Assembly: GCA_027596075.1 (NCBI GenBank)
Contig: JADGJC010000190.1
Span: forward strand, 1-64,000
Source of the DNA: Rhizophlyctis rosea
Lineage: Eukaryota > Chytridiomycota > Chytridiomycetes > Rhizophlyctidales > Rhizophlyctidaceae
Direction of reading: 5' to 3'
DNA length: 64,000 bases
The stretch's first letter is position 1; each line of letters begins with the position of its first letter. The translations under genes were made by a program, and so were the position numbers. The notes beneath the pieces are model-generated. The model did not search any database and had not been told where the DNA came from. It saw only the letters and a list, made by a program, of their open reading frames with translations. Positions 20,270 through 31,611 of the stretch are shown here, in pieces.

Positions 20270-21531
20270 TCAATCAACTTTGCTCTTCGGGGGCCGGATA
20301 TTCCCAATACTTCTCTGGCGTGAAAGAGGTCGAGGTACGACAGGTAGGGTGCTGGTGGTGAGAGATGTGTGGGCTTGCGACGTCGAAAGAGGTACAGAGT
20401 TGTGAAGAAGGTCGACATTCGACGCTGAGATCGGGATGGCATGTAAGCCTGGGAGATCTGCTGTTACCACAAGAAGCTCCGCCGGGACAGACGAGCCGAG
20501 TGTTGTAGTCTGGAGCCTTGCCGAAGATTCACGGTCGTCCATTGTTGAGACGGTAACCGGAAGCGCGTAATGATTTATCGCAGCTCTCAGCTTCTCCAGC
20601 ACAACTGCAGAGGGATCATGGGTGGCGTCGATATACTGTAAGACGATGGAATAGTTCAGTCAAGCGCCCAGCAGTCATTTGCAAAATGGGACAAAAACCT
20701 TACAAAACTTTGCCCGATCTTCATTCCAAGCCAAGTGTCCCTCCACTCATCACTATATCTCATTCCAACGATAACGGGAATGACTGGAATGCCCCGATCA
20801 AGGGCAAAGAGCAGTTCGTCCCTGCTGTGTTGGAAGTTGAGCTTGGATATTTTACAGTATTCAGGGCTGCAAGATGTTGCATATGCTAATCCTTACCAAT
20901 TCTTAGACCGCCCATACGCATTCGAGACGCACGCCACCATACAGCGAGCACTTCGCAAGTTTCTAGCGATCTCCTCGCAGACGGTCTGACTGGGTCGCAA
21001 GCGATCTCTATCCAACCATATATCGTAATACAAGGATAATTCAGATATGCAGTGAGGGTCGAAGTCCTGCGTATTATGAGACTCGATGTAAGAAACTTTG
21101 GTTCCCGATGAAGGAAAGAGAAGTGATGAATTGGTACATACCCCACATTCCGATGGATCTCGATTTGCATAGCGGCCACGTGAGTTTCGGTGAGCGTAGC
21201 TGACGAATATTAGCCAGTCGAGCCGGTCTTGCGTCGAATCAGAAGACGCTTCTGAAGTGTGGATGGCAGGTACTGGCAGTTGCATGGGAGATACGGTGTC
21301 AGCATTCGCAGCGGGTTTAGAAACGGGTGATTTGGGTGGCGAGGGGGGCAGCGGGGACGGGTTGGTGAACAAGGAAGACAAAGCTACCGGACGATTGCTA
21401 GAAGAGCCATAGAGGTGCGATGAAGTGATGGTGGCAGGTGGAGTTAGGGGTGGTGAAGGTAAGTCCGATGCAGCAGTTGACATTTTATTGGACAGCTTGC
21501 GCATTTGAACGCCCACGACGACGTCGGACAT
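20270..21531 (-). CDS. TIR-domain protein A
   Basis: Four exons (21142-21531, 20897-21066, 20704-20824, 20270-20635) close to 348 aa. Residues 1-104 are disordered and Pro/Ser-rich; residues about 105-245 form a TIR domain of the TIR_2 type: DWLIFVSYAH (first strand), YYDIWLDRD, CEEIARNLRSARCMVACVSN, then C187-R-D-E190, IPVIPVIVG, EWRDTWLGMK and YIDAT. Glu190 sits where TIR NAD-cleaving enzymes carry their catalytic glutamate. The tail (about 246-348) is Ser/Thr-rich with a basic end. Intron 1 (75 nt) lacks stops and keeps frame, so the unspliced message would also read through; it is called from its exact match in gene B. The start at 21531 is chosen because gene B begins with the same MSDV and RK; an in-frame extension upstream exists. 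Cytoplasmic by inspection. Role unknown; NAD hydrolysis or TIR-TIR signalling are inferences from the fold. Confidence 0.85.
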
Positions 21532-23404
21532 TGTGATGGGGTGTCGTACACAGCAGATTGCCGGCTTGGTTGGAGCAATCGCCCGGAAAAGCGTTGAACC
21601 TGGTCGATGGCTGGACGGTTTTGCGAAAGTTTGGCTTTTATGTGATTGTGATGCAAAGGGTTTATTAGGATGTTGCGCGGAAGGAAGGGCTGCTGTTGGA
21701 CAGGTTGAAGACGCGAGGTCGGGAAAGGGTTGCCAACTCTCAATCACTACAACCTCAGTGATGAATGCTCATACGGTGCAAAACAAATTTTCAAGAATGC
21801 CAAACGATCTTTGGGTTTGGGTTTCAAGGATGAGAGCAGGGAGGTTATTTCATCTTATAACTCTCTGAATCGCCATGTGCAATTCAGCTTGCTTCACGTG
21901 TAAAGTTTGCGGTCAAGATGGGACCACAAGAAGGACTTGGCGTGACACATTGACGGGCGGCCCAGTTTGCTCTCCCCGCACCAACATCTTCCTCGACTGC
22001 TCATGTGCTCCCTTGCACCAGCCAGCCGCTCTACTTTTAAGTGTCATCGACTTGAAAGTGACTGCCATGATACGCGCGCATGCAAAGTTAGGAGCGATCT
22101 GAGGGATGGAAAACGGTCAACTCTGTGTAAGTTGTGTGAGGAACTCTGGAGGTCATGCGACGTGCCTTTGCCGGCGTCCCGCGGGCCAACAGACTTGATC
22201 ATGCTGATCTGAGGGAGGAGTTCGGCGGCTGCTTATTCATCGTCCTGGTGTGGCTCACAGCTTGTGATCCTATAACCTCGGTAAACCCCCCAATTCCCTG
22301 GAGTTGTACACAGAACTATTACATGTCACTCCGTCACCAACATCAAGATACTTCAGCTCCTGGTCACACAGCAAATTTTACTTCCAGCACCCATGTATCA
22401 TGTCTGATCCACAATAAGCTCGGCTCTTAAGTGAGCCATTGTTGAACACCGCCCATATCAAAGGCTGAGCCTGGACAACCATTTGCATGAAAATGTCGGA
22501 GTCCGCCCCATTTTTATGCGACCCATGCTGTGTTCGGTTCCGGGTTGCAAACTGTGGACAGCTGATTCAATTTTTGTACACACCGTACCGGCGATGAACT
22601 GCGCCCCGATTTTCGGCAAGTGGATGCTCATGCCCCGCGGGCTGGCTCCACAACTGCCAGCTTGCTTCCTTCATGCAAAAACCGGGACCGGATTGCGGAG
22701 ATGATGTCGCCCGACCACAGGAGAACGTTTGGTGAGACAATGCTGTGGTGACTGTGCCGCCACAGCCGTTGAAGTTTAACGGCAGGAAAACTGATGTGAA
22801 GACCAACATTGAGGCACCCAGATGGATCTGCCGGGTTACGCTGCGATGAAGAAGATACGAACTATACGAGACATTGAAAAGTTTGAATAGCAGGACCAAG
22901 CACGCAACGCGATCATTCTTGTCTACACGAACGGCGAACGGAACTAACGGATTGAAGTGGCTTTCAAAAGACAAAGCAACGGTCATGATGAATATGTAGT
23001 GCCGGGTTTCTCTGAAACGAAACGGTCTAAAGCACCAACATTCAAGATCCCCAAGGATGAAGTTGATCTTCAAAATCCTCCACTTCCTTGATCAGTTCGA
23101 TCACATTCAGTATCAATTGTATGATGTCACTTTACCCTCCATGAGCCTTTATTACACACTTAGTACATAGCTATGCGGAGATCTCTCTTTCTCGACTCCT
23201 ACTTTTGACTTCCGTGTTCAGAAATTTCATGGAGCAGACCCCGATGTGAAGTCAAAGGCAGCACCCCCTTGAAACACTTTTCCTCGAATACAAATACTAC
23301 CCACGCGCTTGTCCAACAGCTTTTACCTACCAGTTGAAACATACGGGACGCTTCACCATTGATGGCAACCAGAACCACTTCACGCTGATGACAGCAAAAC
23401 AAAT
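21532..23404. other. Long intergenic, TIR-A promoter side
   Basis: 1.9 kb between the TIR-A start and the F-box-like gene. A minus-strand frame at 22567-23073 (168 codons) is open but has mixed, unremarkable composition and no partner exons; I do not call it. The first 200 bases probably hold the 5' leader of TIR-A. Confidence 0.5.
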
Positions 23405-24993
23405 ATGGGGTCCACCAACCCGCTCCTTCTTCCAGACTTCCTCCCCTCCATATTCATCGATATCACTCCACCAGCCTGGCTGACACTTCGAACTTGTTCA
23501 CAGACTTGCCGTGCATGGCGTGTCACCCTTGCCCCCAAAAATGAGGTACAATTTGTGCCTGCCAGCGCTTCTCCCCCTTGCAGCTCGTTCACTTATAATT
23601 TGCACTCAACCTTTATAACAGAAATTGTGGCAACGCCTTCTTGAAGCTTATTTTGATTTTGCCAATCCTGAAGGCGATGTCGGCGGCGTCGACAGATGCG
23701 GTTTCGACTCTGTGTCGTATGGACATCATGGGGATAAATACGGAACCGGGGAGAATGCTCCCCGCTACTTTCTCAATGAAAAGCTCAAATGCTGGAACTC
23801 AAGAAGAGATTGGAAGGTTCCGAAGATGATGAATTATTCTGGGTGGGTGATCATGGAGGGGCGCAGCTGGAAGAGTGTTAACGGGCGAATTGAGGCCAAG
23901 AGGGCGGTCGGGTTAAGGAGAAGCCCGGCGTGTGTGTGAAGGGGATGGAGGGTGGTGGAGGAAGTATACTTAAGAGGATGAGAGGAGGAGCGAGGGGCTT
24001 GAAGGGGCAAAGCAAAGTTTGATCAAAACCAAAACGTTATGCAGGGACCCTGTACCCAAGATCCACTTCCGTCCTTCCCAGTACGGCTATCTCTCCTTGC
24101 CGGGGAGCGCCCCACCACCGGCTTCTTCCACACAAATCATCGACCATTCCTTCACGTTGTACTGGGATCTATCATACCTCCTACTCCTTCAAGAAATTCA
24201 ACTCCTCTACACAGTGGAATCGTGCGGGGCAGGTGGCCCTCTGTATCCCTTCATCTTGGACTGTCCTCAAGACCAAGTGGAATCTGCGTCGACAGCTCAG
24301 GATAGTGTCTTGCAAGATTTTGATCGTGCAATCCAGGCATCTAACTTCCACCCGCCAGTATGGGAGGCAGAGAAAAACGGAACCACGTACTTTGGAGATG
24401 AAGACTCAGAATGGGAAGCAGCAGATGGAGTCGCAAAACTCCTAGCTCGGGTTCAGGAAGAACAGAGGCAAAATGAAGGGGATGAAGCAAACGTTGATGT
24501 CAATCAAAAGACAGACAATGATGAACTCGACCCTGACGATCCAGACGACGAGCACAAATACTGGAAATACTTTCTCAAAGCTCTCAACGACAACGGCTTT
24601 TCCCGAGACCTCGACTCCTTCACCTTCTCCCTATCCCTCATCGTCCAAGACCCGCTTTCAAAACTATATCTCCCCACCCGACTCACACCACGCGCTATAA
24701 TCCTCTCCCTTCTCTCCTTACCACCTCCATCCATACAGGCCTGGATGCAAAACACTTTAGCGGGATCGTGCCTTGAAATGTCAGAGCGCGACTATGACAC
24801 ACTGGCGGATCAGACGGCAGCTTGTGCGCGGGCGGTTGCGTTTGCGTTGTTTTTGGAAAGAGGGTTAGAGAGGCAGTCGTTAGGTCTTTGGTATCCAGAT
24901 AGGGAAAACTCTATGACGGTTAGTATGTTTGGGGGCAGGAGGCGGAATGTAGAAAAGAGGATTATGGGGTTTATGACTTGTGTTTCGTATTGA
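23405..24993 (+). CDS. F-box-like protein, about 459 aa
   Basis: Proposed exons 23405-23545, 23622-23911 and 24045-24993. The first junction is firm: the N-terminus reads LLLPDFLPSIFIDITPPAWL, then CSQTCRAWRV and, after the intron, KLWQRLLEAYF, the pattern of an F-box (LP..I...L......L...VC..W.......LW..L). F-box proteins link substrates to SCF ubiquitin ligases through Skp1. The second intron is less certain; donors at 23912 and 23930 both keep the frame into the acceptor at 24044. The long C-terminal exon has no recognised substrate domain; it contains an acidic stretch (ELDPDDPDDEHKYW) and a Leu/Pro-rich segment. No WD40 or LRR repeats are seen. Confidence 0.65.
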
Positions 24994-25386
24994 GGCTGGA
25001 GGGAACCTTGTGGAAGCAAACCCGTCGATTGATCATTGTTCCTCATTTCGGTTGATTTGGTATATTGGTGGAAGGGCAGATTGCACCAGAGTGAGGAGGT
25101 GCAGGAGGTTGAACATCTGGTATGGGGCGCACAATGAGACGCTGATCGATTTCGTTTTGCAAATGACCAACCACGACATCCAGGCCATACTTCGTGGTAT
25201 TGACTTACTTCGTACATACTTCGTGGCATGCCTGAGTCTGGCCAAGGAATGTCAAAATTTGACCGCCATATGACGTTGCAGCAAATCATTCAGAAATGTA
25301 TATATTGCTGCGCCCATTATTCGGCTCGAAGCAGTATCTCTAATTCCAATATACACTGGGTATTCGCTATCTACACCTTACCACCT
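24994..25386. other. Convergent 3' flank
   Basis: 393 bases between the stop codons of the F-box-like gene and the minus-strand secreted protein. No gene seen. Confidence 0.5.
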
Positions 25387-28300
25387 CTAAACAGTGCTAC
25401 TAACAGTCCAAAATTCCCACTCCTGCATACTAGACTGCAAAATCACACTATAATCCTGCTTCGCCGACAAGAACTTCCCCCCACTACTCTTAAAACCCCA
25501 ATACCCCCCATTCATAACAACAGTCCACTTCGCATCAGCCGTGATAGTATTACTCAACGCCACCCACTGGTTGTTGTTAGGTACCAAATACGTCCCCCGA
25601 TACGTCTGCAACGAAACAACCGTAGAAGAGTGGTAAATAATCCTCCAAGTCTCCCACTGCCCGTCCGCGCCGGCGGGAATAACGTCCAGATCGACGTTAT
25701 AGCCGTCATTCTCGCGGAGAGTGGTGCCGAACCAGGATTTAATAAAGTAGCCAGACATGCATTTCCAGAGGTTGGAGGAAGTTTCGAGTTGCCAGACGTT
25801 ACCGGTGTTGCAGACGCAGTTGCCGTTTCCGTCCCAGTGTTGGGGTTGGTTCAAGTCACAGCTGGAGCAGACGCCGTTTTTGATGGCGCGAGGGAAGAGA
25901 CAGGCGGGTGCGCAGATGTTTTTGTGGGTTCCGACGTCAGTTTGGTTGACATTGCCGTCGTTGCAGACGCAGGTTCCGGTTGTGTCCATGTGGGCGAGGC
26001 TGTCGCTGCAGCCCGTGCAGACGCCGTTTTTGATGGCTTTGGGGAAGGGGCAGGGGACTGCGCATTGGGTGACTTTGGTTGCGACGTCGGTTTGGTTGGT
26101 GTAGCCGGTGTTGCAGGTGCAGGTGCGGCCGGTGCCGATGTGGGCGTTTTTGTCGGGGCAGCCGAGACATTGGCCGGAGAAGAGACCTTGTGGGGCGACG
26201 CACTTGCTGCATACTGGTTGGTTGGTTTCGTAGTCGACTACCGAAGTGTATCCAGCATTGCAGGTACATTTGTTGGAAGGACCGTCAAAGTACGCTTGAG
26301 GGTCCGCACAGGACACGCAAGTTCCGTTTGTGTGGCGGTAGCGGGGCGAGACACAGGTGCTGGGGTAATCCCAAACAGTGTTGTTGTTTGCGTCCACGAC
26401 GACAAGAGTTGCACCAAGTGCAGGCTGCATAGCAAGAGTGAATTAGTACAAAGTCAATCGAAGCTACCAAGTTGTACAAGGTGACAGAGGAAAGCAACAC
26501 CCACCTTCTGCACATCCTCCACCTCATTCGACACAAACAACCGATACGTCCCATTCGCAGCCTTAATCCCATTAGACCACAAGGTACTCCCATTCGTACT
26601 CGTCAACACCAAATCCCCAGAGTTCCCCAATGTCAACACATTATTGATATCTGCAACGGCAGACCTGTAAATCACACTCTTCGTCGTCCCATCGACACCG
26701 TTGAAGGTGAGGGTCCCGTTACTCAAAGCAAGGGAACTGTTGGAGTAACGCGTGATGACGGATTCACCATCAATCAGGGTGTTGAGGACACGGTCGTTAC
26801 TGACGAGTTCGGAGATGGATGCGGGGCGACAGGCTTCGCATGCGGAGTCGCACCACTTGATGGGGAAAGTCATCCAGCCGAAGAGGGTGGTGTTCGTCAT
26901 GGCGAGGGGCCACGCGGTCCAGACTTCGAACTTCTTGTTGTCGAGGATGGATAGGCGGCCAGAGTCTAGAAAAGAGGTTTGTCAATACAGCTGAATGAAT
27001 ACCTTCTCTCCAAGACTAAACAGAAGAAGTCAAAGACCCCATACATACCTGTCATATTCAACGTATACGGCCCACTCGTAGTATTCACAAAAATATTCGC
27101 AGTCCGGAACGTATTCCACCCCTTCGAATCACTAATGAACAACTCCCCAACCGAACTAAGCTGCATAGTATACGGCGGCGTCGCATACCACATATTCGCC
27201 GTACGAGGACTCCACATAGTCCTCGTCCCATCTTTCACCAACATATTCCCCGTCCCGTCCAAAATGACCTTGAACCTTCCATTCGGACTCACAATACCAG
27301 TGTTCTGCGCAATCTTGGCACCACAGCTCGCGTCGCGGGAGGTGAGTGTGCTGGTGTTGGTGAAGAGGGTGATGGCGGGGTCGATAGCGTTGTGCGGGTC
27401 GTTCTGGTATTGACGGTTGGGTTTCGTGATGACGTTGGTGGGGAGTTCGTAGTCAAAGGGATGTTTGTAGCCGTATCGGTTTTTGTATTTGGTGTTGAGG
27501 GCTTGCCAGATGGGGACGGCTTTGCTGTCGTAGAGCACTAGGTCGGGCACGCCGTTTTGGTTGAGGAAGAGTGCGGAAGTGTCTTCCTCCACAACAAGGG
27601 AGTACCCCGTGCCGCCGTAAATCCCGACCTGGAATTGCTGGTTCATGGGTTGGGTAGACCACATGATGATGAATTGGGTGTCGTTGGTGCGGACTTTGTT
27701 GAAGAAACCTTTGGCTTCGATGACGAGGTGGCCTTGGTCGGTAATGCGGGCTTGCGGGGAGTAGCCGGTGAGGTAATCCGTTTCGGATGTCCAGAGGACT
27801 TTGGTGTATTGGCGGAAGATCAAGGCGCCGGTGGTGTCCATGGTCAGGGTGTGAGAGCCCGAGCGTGAGGTGAGGAAGGAGCCGGCGGTAAGAACTTGAC
27901 CGCTCGCGAGGGTGTCCCTGATTTTATCAAGCGTCAATAAAAAATGATCTGAAGGATTGCTAAGCCTCCAATCTCTCAAAGTCTCACCTATTAGTAGTCC
28001 CACCACTCTGCGCATTCCTCTGATTAAACTGATCATTATCCACCCTAAACTCAATCAACTTCGAGCTGCACGGGATCACACTGACAATCGGCAACCCCTT
28101 ATCATAAGTAGGGTACACATCCGTAGCAACGACAACCGTCTCATTCGTTGCGGGGTCTTTGCACGCCCAGGGAATGGCAACACTTTGAATGCGGGTGCTA
28201 ATGACCGGAATACGGCACGAGTTGATGGGGACAGTGAAGCCGAAGTGTTGAGTGACGGAGCTACTTTGGTCGATGCTCTGAACAGTGCCCTGGTCAACCG

Positions 28301-30210
28301 CTTGGGCGTTCGCGATGGTGTTTTGGATTTCGTTGGATTTGGTGTTGGAGGAACTGTAGGTGTTGGTGGAGCCAAAGGTCTTGGATTTGGAGTTGCCGAC
28401 GGTGTCGGATTCGGTGTTACTGAAACCGTATTCGGTTGTGTGGGAGTTTGTGACGGCGTCGGAGATGGAGTCGGAGCGGGTGCTGGTTGTGGTGTCGCTG
28501 TCAGTGTGGCCGGCGGACCAAGAGCTGGTCGTGCCGTGGGAATCGGTGTGACTGTTGTCCCAGTTGTTTGTGCCAGTGACTTCATTCTGCCAGCCAGCTT
28601 CGTTCGTGTTGGAGTGATCCTGTCCGGTGGTTGTGCTGGAGCTGCTGCCGGATGTGTTGGAGTTGGACGTGTCGTACCCTGATTCGTGGGTGTTGGTGTT
28701 GGTGTTGCATTGGCTGCCGCCTTCCTCGTGGTTGTAGGATGCGGAGGCACTGACGCCAAAGCCTGAGAAGCCAACACTGGCACCGAGGGAATCAGACCAG
28801 TTTGCACAAGATTGGGAGTCTGAGCCGGATGTGTTGTGGTCGGACGTGCTCGAACCAGATGTGTTCGAGGTTTCGCTGCCGGTAGTGCCGGAGCTACTAC
28901 TCCCGGAAGAGCTGGAAGAACTGCCGTGCTGGGACCAAGAGTTTGCCAAACTGCCACCACTGCTTCTGGTGTCGCTCGACTCGCGGGTTTCGGATCCGCC
29001 AACAGTGGTTTCATCAGAGGTGGTGTGGGCTTTGGACAAACTGACTTCAGACGTCTTCGTAAGGGTATCAGAGAGAGTGTCAGAAACACTGCTAGATTTC
29101 TCCTGGGAGGATGTGTGGGACCAAGACTGCTCCAAGGTGTCACTGATGGAGGAGGCGTAGGAACTCTCCTGGCCGGTGGTGACAGTCTGACCAAGAGATC
29201 GAGTGTAGGAAGCGGTGTTGGAGGTGCTGATGGAGTACGACAAACTCGACGTGAAGGTGTTACTGAATGTTTGGTCCACTTGGCAAGGAGCGTCAACATT
29301 GGAACAATCGATAGCGTAACCGACCGGGACGGGGAAACCGGTTCCCCACCGAGTGTTGGCGCCACTGACACCAATCAGCGCTTCGTGGTAAAGGTTGGCC
29401 ACGGGGTTGACACTGACGAGGGGAAGGCATGTTGGTGGGGGCAGGGAGGTGGCGTTGAAGATGTTGGGTTTTGACGTTGTGCCTCGCTTATGAAGGGGCT
29501 GCTTGAGTGTGGTGATGCGCGTGGTCCCCTTCTTCTTGAAGCTTGCAGCGTGTCTGGTTCCGGCTCGGGCGAGGGGAGATGGTCTTTTGGCACCGATGGC
29601 CTTCACTTGCAGCTTCCTTTCTCCCTTCCATGAGTACAACGTAACGTTTTGGCCGGGTTTGGTTTGGAAGAGTTCATCGTCAGTGCCACAACACAGCTGA
29701 TGTCCCAACCATGATGGTCCAGCGAGAACCGCCATCTCTTGTGGACTTTTGATGGGGGTGAGGGTGCCATTCTTCTGCTGAATCGCCGGTTGGAATTGAA
29801 CAATCAAGGTTCCGTCGCTGTAGAAACTGCAAATTGCGCAGTTGGGAGGTAGACCGTCAGCAGAGTTGATGGAGGTGGCTGTAAACGCAAGTGGTCTTTG
29901 GTTAGGTCTTGCGAAGTGCATTGCGAAACATGCGCTCAATGCATATACGTACAGTTCTGTGTGGGAAGAGTTGAATTGTTGATGGCGACTGTGGGTTGGG
30001 CAGACAAGGCTATGGTCATAATGCTATGAGTATGATGATACATGCATGGCTCACACAAAACCAATAACACACACCAGAGCTGATTGTTGTGCTGGATACC
30101 GTAGTGACTGCACGCTTGTTCGAGATGCCCGCATTCACGCAAACAAGCATAAGACAAGTAACCAGAGTTCGAAGTCGCCAGGAGGCGGGCGATGCTGCAC
30201 AGTGTGCCAT
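25387..30210 (-). CDS. Giant secreted adhesin-like protein with lectin-type and Cys-rich domains
   Basis: Six exons (30075-30210, 29953-30009, 27988-29878, 27049-27917, 26505-26965, 25387-26424) close exactly to 1483 aa. An N-terminal signal peptide (core LVTCLMLVCVNAG) is followed by KR at residues 32-33, a possible Kex2 site. Residues about 267-590 are a Ser/Thr/Asn-rich stalk with SDT, SGS and SSS repeats and almost no charge. Residues about 696-1138 carry bulb-type (mannose-binding) lectin-like repeats such as ILPF-style strands LTMDTTGALIFRQYTKVLW and LVLTSTNGSTLWSNG. Residues about 1155-1350 hold Cys-rich EGF/TNFR-like repeats (CTCNAGYT, CTCNTGYTNQTD, CVCNDGNVNQTD). The last 100 residues (GTYLVPNNNQWVALS, WGFKSSGGKFLSAK) look like a fascin/ricin-type beta-trefoil. 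Many N-glycosylation sites; no GPI signal or C-terminal membrane helix. Role in adhesion to a surface or host is inferred from the domains. Confidence 0.85.
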
Positions 30211-31611
30211 CTTGTGCAGGAGATGCCCTCAAATGATCTCGGGAGAATGAATGTAGGATGGGAGTTGCGGATGATGCTGAGGGGTGGGGGATGTGAAGTG
30301 TTGCAGCCATTTATCACAAGAGACGAACAGATGAAGGCAATACTTGAAATTTGTGAAGGGAAATGCAGCTGGGCGCTGCGTGCCTCTGAGCAGCCCACCA
30401 ACCGAGTTGCCGGCACGCGTTTGCACACAAGCGGGTAGACGGACCCAAAATCTTTCGTTCGGATAAATCGATCTTTTGGATGGTGTAAGGCTTTTTTTTC
30501 AATGCTTGGTGGACTGCCGACCCCTTGACAAAGCAACTGCGTTTTGAAAATGCAACTCAGAGCGGATAACTCAAAATTTCATAAACGGTCGTTTTTTCCA
30601 TCTTATCCGTCTGATCCGGCCCCGCCCGCTGCCATTTTCACCGCAGAAGATTGGTTCAAATTTCTATTTCCTTGGGTGTTGCAATTGACTATGATGCACC
30701 CAGGACTCCTTTCCATCGAAGGTGTGCTCAAGCCTCACGCCATGAATCCATGATGATGGATAATCTAATAACCGGTCACCGGTGTTAATATTCTCGCGTG
30801 GAAACAGCTTATTGGGTTTGTGAGTGTCAATTTTGTGGGAGCCTCCGATGCTCCGCGATTGCCGCAAAGTTCGGAGGGGGGTCACACACGAACACTCGGA
30901 GGGATTGTTGCTGTTGCGTCTTGTGGACGATTGCTATGGGCTTGCTAATATAATCCGGGTGGTCTTCTATCGGAGGGTATCCGTAGTCCATCGGCAACGT
31001 GCTATCATGGTCCATTTTGGAAATTTCGCACAAGGGGACCAGACGGAGGGGAAGGGCAACATTCTCCGTCTCACCGGTGCAAATCTGGAACTTCCCTTGT
31101 CCCGGAGACTCTTCCCACATCTCTGTGTCTCGGCTTGTGTTACTCACTTTGGAAGCAAAATAGCAAAAGTCCTCCACAAGAAAACAACCACTCAAAGTCC
31201 CCGTTGATGTGAAGGCTGGTTGCAAGGAAGGCTTGGGTGATTAGGGAAATTTTTTACGCGCTGCCACGGATAACAACAGAACGGCAAGAGCGGAATGGAC
31301 GGTCACCAATATCCATGGTCAGGCTTGCCCCCTATTAGCCCTAACATGTTCCCTTGTGAGAAACGTTGAGGATGCATGTGACCGTTGAATTCTCCAAGTA
31401 GCATTGGTGGATGTCTCCCTCTCTCGGATACCCGCAAAGGAGGACACGGTCGTCTTCCGAGCACTAATCACGAAGACAAGAGCCATATACTCGCCATCTG
31501 TTCCGTTGCCTCATTCGGTTGGAGTTGGAAGATTGACACACGCCATACAAGAATAGCGGAGTTTCCTCCCCATCTCCTGCGTTTGAAGGGAACGCCTTTG
31601 TTATCCAAATC
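30211..31611. promoter_or_regulatory. Divergent intergenic between the two giant secreted genes
   Basis: 1.4 kb between two start codons that face away from each other, so it must hold both promoters. Open frames of about 130 codons overlap on both strands at 30824-31225 but neither has a signal or motif. No TATA box stands out. Co-regulation of the two secreted genes is possible from the arrangement, not shown. Confidence 0.4.

Noticed and set aside
20867..20896. A 30-nt intron in TIR gene A
   Set aside because: A 72-nt intron ending at 20825 gives the C-x-x-E arrangement and the 121-nt exon shared with the other two copies.
21532..21747. In-frame N-terminal extension of TIR protein A by 72 residues
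   Set aside because: Gene B starts with the same MSDV segment, so the later ATG is more likely; the extension probably lies in the leader.
22567..23073. 168-codon minus-strand frame
   Set aside because: No motif, no splice partner and composition like the flanking non-coding sequence.
27984..29474. Long open frames on both strands inside the adhesin stalk, including one of 432 codons on the minus strand in another frame and one of 212 codons on the plus strand
   Set aside because: They are by-products of the repetitive Ser/Thr-rich coding sequence; only one frame joins the neighbouring exons and has lectin and Cys domains.
30824..31225. Overlapping plus and minus frames of about 130 codons between the giant secreted genes
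   Set aside because: Both strands are equally open and neither shows a signal peptide, motif or splice sites.
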